Below are positions 26,684 to 34,795 of a stretch of 64,000 bases of DNA, one piece after another (the first letter of the stretch is position 1; each line of letters opens with the position of its first letter). The notes under the pieces are model-generated. The model did no database searches, had not been told where the DNA came from, and saw only the letters and a list, made by a program, of their open reading frames with translations. This stretch comes from Alg239-R122 sp041746135. GTDB lineage: Bacteria; Pseudomonadota; Alphaproteobacteria; Sphingomonadales; Sphingomonadaceae. Position numbers and translations under genes: made by a program. Where the stretch lies: NCBI GenBank assembly GCA_041746135.1, contig JBGTHQ010000025.1, positions 81,703-145,702 of the forward strand, written 5' to 3'.

Positions 26684-27142
26684 ATGACAGGCATTACTCC
26701 GCAGGAAATGGCCGGCAAGGTCGGTGAAACCCTCGGCTCGTCGGAATGGATCACCGTCGATCAGGAGATGATCAATAAGTTTGCCGATGCGACCGGCGAC
26801 CATCAGTTCATCCATCTCGACGAGGAAAAAGCCAAGCTGACACCTTTTGGCGGCACGATCGCGCACGGCTTTTTGACCCTTTCGCTCTTTCCCGTGATGA
26901 TGGCCAAGTCCGATGTCGAAAAAGTGGCTGGCGTGAAAATGGGCGTGAATTACGGCGGCAATAAAGTCCGCTTCCTTGCCCCCGTCAAATCGGGGAAGAA
27001 AGTGCGCGGGCATTTCAAATTGCTCAGCCTCGAGGAAAAGCGCCCCGGCCAGTGGCAGCAAACTCTGGAATTCACGGTCGAGATCGAAGGCGAGGACAAA
27101 CCCGCGCTGATGGCCGAATGGATCAGCCAGTTTTTCGTATAA
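26684..27142 (+). CDS. MaoC-family (R)-enoyl-CoA hydratase-like
   Basis: A 152-residue hot-dog-fold protein. The hydratase motif FADATGDHQFIHLDEEKA (Asp and His catalytic) is followed by GTIAHGFLTLSL. MaoC-like enzymes hydrate trans-2-enoyl-CoA to (R)-3-hydroxyacyl-CoA, linking beta-oxidation to polyhydroxyalkanoate or other lipids. The start has AAAGGAT upstream. A thiolase gene follows after 51 bp in the same direction, supporting an acyl-CoA role, and a PHA depolymerase lies about 3 kb away. Confidence 0.92.
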   Translation: MTGITPQEMAGKVGETLGSSEWITVDQEMINKFADATGDHQFIHLDEEKAKLTPFGGTIAHGFLTLSLFPVMMAKSDVEKVAGVKMGVNYGGNKVRFLAPVKSGKKVRGHFKLLSLEEKRPGQWQQTLEFTVEIEGEDKPALMAEWISQFFV

Positions 27143-27193
27143 ATTACCGCACCCTGCCCCGCACTCCGGAGTTAAAAATAAAGGATATACATC

Positions 27194-28372
27194 ATGCGTG
27201 ATGCAGTCATCGTTTCCACCGCCCGCACCCCTATCGGCAAAGCCTACAAAGGCGCATTCAACACTACTTTGGGCCCGACGCTGGGCAGCTATTCGGTCAA
27301 AGCCGCCGTCGAGCGCGCAGGTATCGACCCGGAATCCATCGATGATGTCGTCTGGGGCGCCGCGTTGCAACAGGGATCGCAAAGCACCAATCTGGCCCGC
27401 CAAGTCCTCTTGCGTGCCGGCCTGCCCGTCACCGTTCCCGGCATGACGATGGACCGCCAGTGCTCGTCGGGCCTGATGACCATTGCCACCGCCGCAAAGC
27501 AGGTGATTGTGGACCGGATGGATTGCGTCGTCGCAGGGGGCCAGGAAAGCATTTCCACTGTGCAGACCAAGGAAATGCGCGTCCAGCCCGACCGCGAGCT
27601 GATCAAAATGCATAAAGACGTATATATGCCGATGCTGCAGACCGCAGAAACCGTGGCATCGCGCTATAATATCAGCCGCGAACGGCAGGATGAATACGCG
27701 CTGCGCTCGCAGCAGCGCACCGCTGCCGCACAGGAAGCGGGCAAGTTCGATGACGAGCTGATCTCCGTGTCGACCACGATGGGTGTGATGGACAAAGAAA
27801 GCGGCGAAGCTTCCATGAAAAACGTCACGATCACGCAAGATGAGGGCAACCGGCCTTCGACCACGCTCGAAGGGCTGCAGAGCCTGAAGCCCGTCATGGG
27901 CCCTGATGCGGTGATTACGGCGGGCAACGCCTCACAGCTTTCCGATGGATCATCGGCCTGTGTGGTAATGGAAGCCAAGGCTGCCGAAAAAGCCGGGCTT
28001 ACGCCGCTCGGCCGCTATGTCGGCATGGCCGCGGCTGGCACGCAGCCCGACGAAATGGGCATCGGTCCGGTATTCGCGATTCCCAAGCTGCTCGAACGCT
28101 TCGACCTGAAAATGGACGATATCGGCCTGTGGGAACTGAACGAGGCATTTGCGGTGCAGGTGCTGTATTGTCAGGACAAGCTCGGTATTCCCGAGGAACT
28201 GCTCAATGTTAACGGTGGCTCGATCTCGATCGGCCATCCTTACGGCATGACCGGGGCGCGCTGCACCGGCCACGCGCTGATCGAAGGCAAGCGCCGCGGC
28301 GCGAAATATGTGGTCGTCACGATGTGTGTCGGTGGCGGCATGGGCGCTGCCGGATTGTTCGAAGTTTTGTAA
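27194..28372 (+). CDS. Acetyl-CoA C-acyltransferase (thiolase)
   Basis: A 392-residue thiolase. The nucleophilic Cys is in DRQCSSGLMT (about residue 90). The catalytic His is in GHPYGMTGAR, and the second Cys is in MCVGGGMGAAGLFEVL near the C-terminus. It condenses or cleaves acyl-CoA at the beta-keto position. Degradative (FadA) and biosynthetic (PhaA) use cannot be separated here. It follows the MaoC gene with AAAGGAT before the ATG, suggesting an operon. Length is standard. Confidence 0.95.
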   Translation: MRDAVIVSTARTPIGKAYKGAFNTTLGPTLGSYSVKAAVERAGIDPESIDDVVWGAALQQGSQSTNLARQVLLRAGLPVTVPGMTMDRQCSSGLMTIATAAKQVIVDRMDCVVAGGQESISTVQTKEMRVQPDRELIKMHKDVYMPMLQTAETVASRYNISRERQDEYALRSQQRTAAAQEAGKFDDELISVSTTMGVMDKESGEASMKNVTITQDEGNRPSTTLEGLQSLKPVMGPDAVITAGNASQLSDGSSACVVMEAKAAEKAGLTPLGRYVGMAAAGTQPDEMGIGPVFAIPKLLERFDLKMDDIGLWELNEAFAVQVLYCQDKLGIPEELLNVNGGSISIGHPYGMTGARCTGHALIEGKRRGAKYVVVTMCVGGGMGAAGLFEVL

Positions 28373-28400
28373 AATCCTCTTGGGGCAGGAACGATTGCTT

Positions 28401-28441
28401 TCCTTGTCCGTAGGGTTTGTGAAGACACAACGGACAAGGAG
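28401..28441 (+). promoter_or_regulatory. RBS-sequestering hairpin before the PNPOx-like gene
   Basis: TCCTTGTCCGT (28401-28411) is perfectly complementary to ACGGACAAGGA (28430-28440). The right arm includes the Shine-Dalgarno AAGGAG (28436-28441), seven bases before the ATG at 28448. Inside, TGTG (28418-28421) can pair with CACA (28426-28429) around an AAGA tetraloop, leaving a six-base bulge. No T-run follows, so it is not a terminator. It would mask the ribosome-binding site unless melted or bound. The pairing is seen; the control role is inference. Confidence 0.6.
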
Positions 28442-28447
28442 AATATT

Positions 28448-28933
28448 ATGGCGAACAAGAACAAGATACTGAGCGAATTCTGGGAGAAACTGGACGACAG
28501 TCCCTATGTCATGCTGGGTATTCCATCGCAGGATGCGCAGAGCATGCCGATGAACGCGGTATTTGACGATGACATACCCAATACGCTGTTTTTCTATACC
28601 AGCCGCGACAATCGCGCGGTGCAATCTCTGTCACAGGATAACAAGGCGATGGTCCAGTTTGCCTCGAAGGGCCATGATTTCTTCGCAAGCCTTTCCGGAA
28701 CGCTCAGCGAGACAAAAGATCGTGCCCTGATCGACAAATTCTGGTCCAACAGTGTCGAGGCGTGGTATGAAAACGGCAAGCAGGATCCCAAATTGGTCAT
28801 GTTGCGGCTCGATCTTGAAGACGCGGAAATGTGGGAAGCCGACATGGGTATTGTCGGTATATTCAAACTGATGACCGGAGCGACGATCGATCAGCAAAAA
28901 ATGGAAGAAAACCACATCGAAACAAAAATGTAG
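28448..28933 (+). CDS. Pyridoxamine 5'-phosphate oxidase-family protein (general-stress-26-like)
   Basis: A 161-residue split-barrel flavin-binding-type protein. It resembles the general stress protein 26 group: YVMLGIPSQDAQSMPMNAVFDD, NTLFFYTSRDNRAVQ, then FASLSGTLSE and DRALIDKFWSNSVEAWYENGKQDPKLVMLRLDLEDAEMW. Members bind FMN, FAD or a deazaflavin; few have known reactions, and most are stress-induced. The AAGGAG site lies inside a strong hairpin, implying post-transcriptional control, which fits a stress gene. It ends at a strong bidirectional terminator. Confidence 0.88.
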   Translation: MANKNKILSEFWEKLDDSPYVMLGIPSQDAQSMPMNAVFDDDIPNTLFFYTSRDNRAVQSLSQDNKAMVQFASKGHDFFASLSGTLSETKDRALIDKFWSNSVEAWYENGKQDPKLVMLRLDLEDAEMWEADMGIVGIFKLMTGATIDQQKMEENHIETKM

Positions 28934-28949
28934 TTTGCTCTGTTATTCA

Positions 28950-28981
28950 AAAAAGCCCCGGTATGATTTCCGGGGCTTTTT
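28950..28981. terminator. Bidirectional rho-independent terminator
   Basis: A 12-bp stem, AAAAAGCCCCGG (28950-28961) against CCGGGGCTTTTT (28970-28981), with an 8-base loop. It has T-runs in both directions and can end both the PNPOx gene (+) and the epimerase gene (-). Confidence 0.93.
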
Positions 28982-29008
28982 CATGGATGGAGTCCTAGGC
29001 AGTTGCGC

Positions 29009-29974
29009 TCAGCTCTGACTGATCATGCCGCCTTCGAATTTGAAACCCCCGTCCCGGTCTTTTTTGAGCAAGGCCGGTCCGTCAAGGTCCGCCCAGTTGG
29101 CGACTTGCGCCAGGGCGAATGCGGGCGCGATACCCAACGATGTGGACAGCATACAGCCGACCATGACGCCGAGTTCGGCTTCCTTGGCTTTTGCAACCAG
29201 TCGCAACGCTTCGGTCAGGCCGCCGGCTTTGTCCAATTTCACGTTGACAACCTGAAAACAGCCCGTGACACGTTCGATATCCTCGGACGTATGGCAGCTT
29301 TCGTCGGCGCATAGCAATACCGCCGCCTTGACCCCCATAAGCTCGTCCTCGAAACCGGCGGAAACGGGCTGTTCGATCAACTCAACGCCCAGTTCGTGCA
29401 TGGCCATCGCTTCGCTGACAATGTCGATTTCGTCCCATGCTTCATTGGCATCGACAATAATCCGCGCATCAGGCGCGCCGGCACGCACCGCCGCGACGCG
29501 GGCGCGGTCATTCTCGCCGTTCAATTTCACCTTGAGCAACGTGTAGGTGGCGGCCGCCTTGCGCGCGTCGGCTTCCATAACCTCCGGCTCGCCCAGCGAG
29601 ATAGTATAGGCTGTAACCAGAGCCTTGGGCTCGGGCAAATCCGCCAGTTCCCAAATGGGCTTGCCAGTCTGTTTCGATTCGAGATCCCACAAAGCGCAGT
29701 CGAGCGCATTGCGCGCCGCACCTTCCATCATGCTGTCGAGCAGATCCTCGCGGCTGAGCGCACGGTTTTGCTTGCAGCGCATTTCAATGGCCTCGACGCA
29801 CAGCTCGGCTGTTTCGCCCTCGTAATAAATGGGTGTACCTTCACCGCGTCCGACATGCGTGCCGTCGGTGACTTCGCAGACGACAACGTCCACATCGGTT
29901 TTCGCACCACGCGCGATGACGAATTCGCCATTGACGGCAAAACGTTCCACTGTTGCTGATTGTAATGTGATCAT
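29009..29974 (-). CDS. Dipeptide epimerase (L-Ala-D/L-Glu type, enolase superfamily)
   Basis: A 321-residue enolase-superfamily enzyme. The catalytic lysines are visible as K148-V-K150 (LLKVKLNG) and K246/K249 (NVKLDKAGGL). Metal ligands are D175 (IIVDANEAW), E201 (ELIEQPV) and D224 (CADESCH). This arrangement matches muconate-lactonising-type members of the dipeptide epimerase group, which recycle murein peptides by interconverting L-Ala-D-Glu and L-Ala-L-Glu. Other N-acyl or dipeptide substrates are possible. It starts 9 bp downstream of the PHA depolymerase gene's stop on the same strand, an operon-like spacing with no obvious metabolic link. Confidence 0.88.
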   Translation of the reverse strand: MITLQSATVERFAVNGEFVIARGAKTDVDVVVCEVTDGTHVGRGEGTPIYYEGETAELCVEAIEMRCKQNRALSREDLLDSMMEGAARNALDCALWDLESKQTGKPIWELADLPEPKALVTAYTISLGEPEVMEADARKAAATYTLLKVKLNGENDRARVAAVRAGAPDARIIVDANEAWDEIDIVSEAMAMHELGVELIEQPVSAGFEDELMGVKAAVLLCADESCHTSEDIERVTGCFQVVNVKLDKAGGLTEALRLVAKAKEAELGVMVGCMLSTSLGIAPAFALAQVANWADLDGPALLKKDRDGGFKFEGGMISQS

Positions 29975-29983
29975 GGACGCTGT

Positions 29984-31300
29984 TTAAGCGAAATCCGACC
30001 CCTTCGGCAAGTCCTCAAGATCGGGAGCGGTGGAGTTTTTCAGGGCAGTCTTGCGCCGTGCCGCTTTTTTACTGTCCGCGTCCTTATCATGGACGGCAAT
30101 CCACTGTTCCACGGCTGGGGCGATCGTGTCGCGCCACTTGCTGCCATTGAAAATGCCGTAATGTCCCACATTTTGCGCCATCAGATATTTTTTCATGTCA
30201 CCGGACAGATTGGGAGTCAGCATCAGCGCCGCCTTGGTCTGGCCCAGCCCGCTAATGTCGTCGCGTTCGCCCTCAATCGCGAGCAAGGCAATATCCGTGA
30301 TCGCATTTAGGTCAACGCGGCGGCCGCGATGCATCATTTCGCCCTTGGGCAGGGCATGTGTCTGGAAAACCAGATCGACCGTCTGCAGATAGAATTCGGC
30401 CGTCATGTCGCACACCGCGCGATATTCGTCGTAAAATTCCTTGGTGGCATCGGCGCTTTCGCCGTCACCGTCGACCAGATGCTTGAACAATTCCCAGTGG
30501 CTGTTGAGATGCCCCCCCAGATTCATCGACATAAAGCCGGCCAGCTGCAAAAAGCCCGGATAGACTTTGCGTCCGGCACCGGGATATTGCATCGGGATGG
30601 TAGCGATGACATTTTGTTCGAACCAGCTGTGCGGTCGCTGCGTCGCCATGGTGTTGACGGCGGTCGGCGCTTCGCGGGTATCGATCGGCCCGCCCATCAT
30701 CGTCAGTGTTGTGGGACGACAGGGACGTCCGTCGGCTGCCATCAATGCGGCGGCGGCAAAGCACGGCACCGAGGGCTGACAGACCGCCAGCATGTGGGCG
30801 CCTTCGCCGATATGCTCCAGAAACGCGATCAGATAATCGATATAGTCATTGAGATTGAAGCCGCCCTCGGACAGCGGCACGTTTTTCGCGTCGCGCCAGT
30901 CGGTAACATACACTTCGTGATGGGGAATCATGCGTTCGACCGTACCGCGCAGCAGCGTGGCATAGTGGCCCGACATCGGCGCGACGATCAACAGGCGCGG
31001 CTTGCCGGCACTGTCCGCATGCGTAAAGCGTTTGAGCTGCCCGAAGGGTTTTTGCAGCACAATCTCTTCCGTAACGTCGAGTGTCTGGCCGTTATATTCG
31101 ATTGTATCGAGACCGAAGGGCGGCTTGCCGCGTGGGGCGGCGGCATGCGCGAACACTTCCAGCGCCGATGCCATCGCCGAGGCTCCCGCCATCTGGCCGA
31201 AGATATTCCGGGGGTTTTTGAGCAATTCGGCGTTCATTGTCGCCCATGTGCTGGCCCCCGCGAGCAATGTGCGTTGCATTTCGTAGCCGTTATAAAGCAT
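29984..31300 (-). CDS. phaZ: Intracellular polyhydroxyalkanoate depolymerase
   Basis: A 438-residue alpha/beta-hydrolase of the intracellular PHB depolymerase family. The nucleophile motif is AVCQPSVP with Cys174, as in the Cys-type PhaZ enzymes, rather than a Ser lipase box. Other conserved parts are APMSGHYATLLRGTVE, VTDWRDAKNVP and the C-terminal NVGHYGIFNGSKWR His motif. It mobilises stored polyester. The ATG at 31300 begins MLYNGYEMQRT, typical of the family; 46 extra in-frame codons upstream are rejected. A TGCnnnGCA palindrome sits in the divergent promoter region. Confidence 0.93.
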   Translation of the reverse strand: MLYNGYEMQRTLLAGASTWATMNAELLKNPRNIFGQMAGASAMASALEVFAHAAAPRGKPPFGLDTIEYNGQTLDVTEEIVLQKPFGQLKRFTHADSAGKPRLLIVAPMSGHYATLLRGTVERMIPHHEVYVTDWRDAKNVPLSEGGFNLNDYIDYLIAFLEHIGEGAHMLAVCQPSVPCFAAAALMAADGRPCRPTTLTMMGGPIDTREAPTAVNTMATQRPHSWFEQNVIATIPMQYPGAGRKVYPGFLQLAGFMSMNLGGHLNSHWELFKHLVDGDGESADATKEFYDEYRAVCDMTAEFYLQTVDLVFQTHALPKGEMMHRGRRVDLNAITDIALLAIEGERDDISGLGQTKAALMLTPNLSGDMKKYLMAQNVGHYGIFNGSKWRDTIAPAVEQWIAVHDKDADSKKAARRKTALKNSTAPDLEDLPKGSDFA

Positions 31301-31361
31301 GTATATGCGAACCTTCTGGTTATATTCTGATCGTGTTCGATGCTGACCTAGCCGATAATGT

Positions 31362-31370
31362 TGCATTGCA
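31362..31370. promoter_or_regulatory. TGC-N3-GCA palindrome in the phaZ/ABC spacer (possible PhaR site)
   Basis: TGCATTGCA lies in the 178-bp divergent spacer, 62 bp upstream of phaZ. PhaR repressors of some alphaproteobacteria bind CTGC-N3/4-GCAG-type sites in PHA promoters; the outer C and G are missing here. The match is short and could be chance. Confidence 0.25.
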
Positions 31371-31478
31371 CCATATAATTCGGGGATGCGGACTGTCTCG
31401 CGCCAATGGCACGATGCGATGCGCAACCTGCAATTCAAAACCGTTGAGCGTAGCGCGGCCGCCTGCTACGCGCAGGAT

Positions 31479-33323
31479 ATGAACGACAGCCAGGCCATCC
31501 GGGATAAAGCGGCACGTGAAGCCGAGATCACAATCATTGCCGACGAAGAGGATCTGGCGAAGCAGCCGGTACTGAAACGTATCGGAAATCTGCGCATGGT
31601 GTTCGATTTCGCGCTTGATTATCCGCGCCAGATCGCCTTTGCGATGCTCGCGCTGCTTATTGCCGCCTGTGCAACGCTCGCGATCCCGTTCGGTTTTCGC
31701 TATATCGTGGATAAGGGCTTCGCCAGCGAAGGCGCCGATGTCGGCAATATCGCCCCCTATTTCTATCTGCTGTTCTTAATCGTCATCATATTGGCGATTG
31801 CCACGGCCTTCCGCTTCTATTTCGTGTCCTGGCTAGGCGAACGGGTGGTGGCCGATATCCGCCTTGCGGTACAAAAAAACCTGCTCCGGCTCGCACCCTC
31901 GTTCTTCGAGGTAAACCGGCCATCCGAAATCGCATCGCGCATGACATCGGACACCGCGATTATCGAACAGGTGGTCGGCACCACCTTGTCCATTGCCCTG
32001 CGCAATATCGTCATGGGCGTCGGCGGCATCATCATTTTGTTTATCATCGCGCCCAAGCTAACGGCCGGGCTCCTGATCGGCATTCCGGTCGTCGTTCTGC
32101 CGATCGTTTTTCTGGGCGGAAAGGTCCGCAATATTTCGCGTACCAGCCAGGACCGCGTGGCCGATGTCGGCGCGATGATCGCGGAAACGCTGGGTGCGAT
32201 GAAAATCGTGCAGGCCTTCGGACAACAGCAACGTGAAGGCGAACGGTTTGCGGGCGCGGTCGACAGCACATTTGCCACGGCCAAGAAACGCATCATGCTG
32301 CGCGCCGTTATGACATCGATCGTCATGGGTTTGATATTCGGCGCGCTCACTTTGCTCATGTGGCAAGGCGCGGTCGATGTCGCCGAGGGCCGTCTGACCG
32401 GCGGCGAGATTTTCCAGTTTATCCTGACCGGCGGTTTCGTGGCGGGGGCTTTTGGAGCGCTGACCGAAGTTTACGGCGATCTGCTGCGCGGCGCGGGCGC
32501 AGCCAGCCGACTGGCGGAATTGCTGAGCGAACAGCCCGGCATAGCGCCGCCGGCAAAGCCCGTCGCCCTGCCGGTACCGGCGCGCGGCCAGATCAGTTTC
32601 CAGAACGTGCGCTTTTCCTATCCCACGCGGCCCGATATTTCCGCGCTGAAGGATTTCACGCTCAATGTCCTGCCGGGCGAGACGGTGGCGATTGTCGGTC
32701 CCTCTGGCGCAGGCAAATCGACACTTTTCCAACTGGCCCAACGGTTTTACGATCCGCAGGGCGGGCGCGTGCGCATCGACGGCGTGTCGCTGCCATCCGC
32801 CGATCCGGCAGATGTTCGCCAGCGTATGGCGCTGGTGCCGCAGGACAGCATATTGTTCGCGGCCACTGCCCGCGACAATCTGCGCTATGGCAACTGGAAT
32901 GCCAGCGACGACGAAATCTGGGAAGCCGCCGATGCGGCCCATGCCAGCGCATTCCTGCGCGCATTACCTGACGGTCTCGACAGCTATCTGGGCGAGGCGG
33001 GGGCCCGGCTTTCCGGGGGCCAAAGACAGCGTATGTCAATCGCCCGCGCGCTGCTGCGCAATGCGCCGATCCTGCTGCTCGATGAGGCGACATCCGCGCT
33101 CGATGCCGAGAGCGAACGGCTGGTGCAGGATGCGCTCGACCGGTTGATGCAGGATCGCACGACTCTGGTCATCGCCCACCGCCTGGCCACGATCCGCGGT
33201 GCGGACCGCATTATCGTGATGGAGGAAGGCGAGATCGTCGAAGAGGGCACGCATGCCGATCTGTCAGCACGTTCGGGGCTTTATGCACGCCTCGCCAGTC
33301 TGCAGTTCAGCGAGAGCAAATAG
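31479..33323 (+). CDS. ABC transporter, fused permease and ATPase (MsbA/exporter type)
   Basis: A 614-residue half-transporter. Six transmembrane helices span about residues 40-330. The nucleotide-binding domain follows, with Walker A GPSGAGKST, Q-loop LVPQDSILF, signature LSGGQRQRMSIARA and Walker B ILLLDEATSALD. It would act as a homodimer. It belongs to the broad MsbA/LapB/ABCB-like export group; lipid, peptide or drug substrates are possible. The ATG at 31479 gives an N-terminus of about 45 charged residues; a longer frame from 31386 runs back into the phaZ promoter. Divergent from phaZ. Confidence 0.92.
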   Translation: MNDSQAIRDKAAREAEITIIADEEDLAKQPVLKRIGNLRMVFDFALDYPRQIAFAMLALLIAACATLAIPFGFRYIVDKGFASEGADVGNIAPYFYLLFLIVIILAIATAFRFYFVSWLGERVVADIRLAVQKNLLRLAPSFFEVNRPSEIASRMTSDTAIIEQVVGTTLSIALRNIVMGVGGIIILFIIAPKLTAGLLIGIPVVVLPIVFLGGKVRNISRTSQDRVADVGAMIAETLGAMKIVQAFGQQQREGERFAGAVDSTFATAKKRIMLRAVMTSIVMGLIFGALTLLMWQGAVDVAEGRLTGGEIFQFILTGGFVAGAFGALTEVYGDLLRGAGAASRLAELLSEQPGIAPPAKPVALPVPARGQISFQNVRFSYPTRPDISALKDFTLNVLPGETVAIVGPSGAGKSTLFQLAQRFYDPQGGRVRIDGVSLPSADPADVRQRMALVPQDSILFAATARDNLRYGNWNASDDEIWEAADAAHASAFLRALPDGLDSYLGEAGARLSGGQRQRMSIARALLRNAPILLLDEATSALDAESERLVQDALDRLMQDRTTLVIAHRLATIRGADRIIVMEEGEIVEEGTHADLSARSGLYARLASLQFSESK

Positions 33324-33511
33324 GACTAACGCACAGGTGTGATGCCGGTCGGTATCGGAATATGCTGCCGCGTAAGCGCAGTGGTCTGCCAGAGCGACTT
33401 TGCGAAGCTCCATATCCGGGGGGAAGGGGCTTGCCGCAAGTTACCCAAAACCGACACAGTCAGCGTTGAATGAATAGCCGGGATATCGACATATTATCGC
33501 CACTCCAGACG

Positions 33512-33541
33512 CGAAAAAGGGCCGATTTTTCAAGCAGCCCC
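33512..33541 (-). terminator. Weak terminator-like hairpin after the exbD genes
   Basis: On the minus strand, AGGGGC can pair with GCCCTT around a 14-base loop, followed by TTTTT. It lies about 30 bp beyond the end of the last exbD gene. The stem is short with one wobble pair. Confidence 0.35.
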
Positions 33542-33568
33542 TATCTGATTTTTATATTAATTTCCGAG

Positions 33569-34039
33569 TTAGCTTGCGGGTGCCCCGGTCTTGGTTCCGT
33601 CATTGGGCGGCGCGGCAAAGGTACGATATTGCTCGTTACCGACAAAACCGAATTTGTTGACCCGCGAATTCTCAATGATCTTCAGTACGCCGTTGACCAG
33701 TTCGTACCGCGCCCGCGGTTCGGGCTGGAACTGCAACTCGGGTTCGGGTGATATCTGCAAAGTCCGCGCCAGCGTAGTGGTCAGCGTTGCGCTGTCGATC
33801 GGCTGACCGTTCCACAGGATCTCGCTCTGCTGCGTGATCACCAGCTTGTTCTTTACTGGATCGATATCGGGGGGAGGATTGCTGGGATCATCGATCGGTA
33901 GCGGAATGTTGACCGCATGCGTTGCGATCGGAATCGTGATGATGAACATGATCAACAACACCAGCATCACGTCGATAAGCGGTGTCGTGTTCATTTCCAT
34001 CATCGGGCTGCCGTCGTCTTTGCCGCCGCTCATTGCCAT
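33569..34039 (-). CDS. ExbD/TolR-family biopolymer transporter (second ExbD)
   Basis: A 156-residue inner-membrane protein with one N-terminal helix. MNTTPLIDVMLVLLIMFIITIP holds the proton-path Asp, and a periplasmic domain (VITQQSEILWNG..., AGVLKIIE-like) follows. It powers TonB or a Tol-like partner with ExbB. The TAGGAG site precedes the start. Last gene of the tonB-exbB-exbD-exbD group. The C-terminus (NKFGFVGNEQYRTFAAPPNDG) differs from the first ExbD, suggesting a distinct role or heteromeric complex. Confidence 0.93.
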   Translation of the reverse strand: MAMSGGKDDGSPMMEMNTTPLIDVMLVLLIMFIITIPIATHAVNIPLPIDDPSNPPPDIDPVKNKLVITQQSEILWNGQPIDSATLTTTLARTLQISPEPELQFQPEPRARYELVNGVLKIIENSRVNKFGFVGNEQYRTFAAPPNDGTKTGAPAS

Positions 34040-34129
34040 TGTGAAATACTCCTAAAAATCAAAATTCGTTTATTTTGCGGCATCGCCAAATCTGGATGTC
34101 CTTGCGGATAAATACCGCGCTGGATGCGC

Positions 34130-34660
34130 TCAAGAATTCGGGTTCGGACTTTGCGGGTTGGAAATGAACGCCACCGCAGGATAGCCGGCGGATTGCATCT
34201 GGAATATCGCGCCACCGACACATTCCCACGGCGTATTCACGTCCGCACGAATATGCACTTCCGGCACGTCATCGGGATCCATATTTTCGACACCGCCCTG
34301 CGATTCGACAAAAGCTTCGAGCTTGTCCGCGCCGATTTGCAACAGCTGTTCGGAATCGACCGCGGTGACGCCCAGATATACCAGGCAATTGCCACCGGTA
34401 TTGGCACGGGTATATCCCGGTTGCCCTGGAGCCAGTCCCGCCGCATCTGTCGCGGTAATGGAGAGCATGATATTCTCCGCCTTGTCGTCAGATTTCTCGT
34501 TCGGCAGAATCGGAAGTTCGAGATTTTCCACGTTCTGGATTGCCACGGGAATGGCGATCAGGAAAATGATGAGCAGTACGAGCATAATATCCACAAGAGG
34601 TGTGGTATTGATGTCCGACATAGGAGTTTCTTCTCCGGAACCGCCTGTGCTGAATGCCAT
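34130..34660 (-). CDS. ExbD/TolR-family biopolymer transporter (first ExbD)
   Basis: A 176-residue ExbD with MSDINTTPLVDIMLVLLIIFLIAIP containing the conserved Asp of the proton channel. The periplasmic part is unusual: it carries an inserted stretch (TDAAGLAPGQPGYTRANTGGNCLVYLG) and a C-terminus AGYPAVAFISNPQSPNPNS. It sits between exbB and a second exbD gene on the same strand. Two ExbD subunits with one ExbB and one TonB are common in sphingomonads and xanthomonads, where TonB receptors are numerous. Confidence 0.92.
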   Translation of the reverse strand: MAFSTGGSGEETPMSDINTTPLVDIMLVLLIIFLIAIPVAIQNVENLELPILPNEKSDDKAENIMLSITATDAAGLAPGQPGYTRANTGGNCLVYLGVTAVDSEQLLQIGADKLEAFVESQGGVENMDPDDVPEVHIRADVNTPWECVGGAIFQMQSAGYPAVAFISNPQSPNPNS

Positions 34661-34766
34661 TTCTAAATTATCCTATCCTTGGACTTTCGGGTCCCATGCA
34701 CATCCACAACCAGATGCCCATGATCGAATATTTTGCCGCGCCTTGCGGCCCGAACCAGTCGAGGCA

Positions 34767-34789
34767 GGGGCACCGGCATGCGGTGCCCC
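34767..34789 (-). repeat. Perfect 9-bp hairpin between exbB and exbD
   Basis: GGGGCACCG (34767-34775) pairs with CGGTGCCCC (34781-34789) across a 5-base loop, and an outer CGAG/CTCG can extend it. There is no T-run on the transcript side. It lies 7 bp after the exbB stop, in a 135-bp gap, so it may protect the upstream mRNA end or set subunit ratios. Confidence 0.6.
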
Positions 34790-34795
34790 CTCGCC

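Noticed and set aside
30329..31330. 333-codon ORF antisense to phaZ
   Set aside because: Antisense shadow; phaZ has full family motifs.
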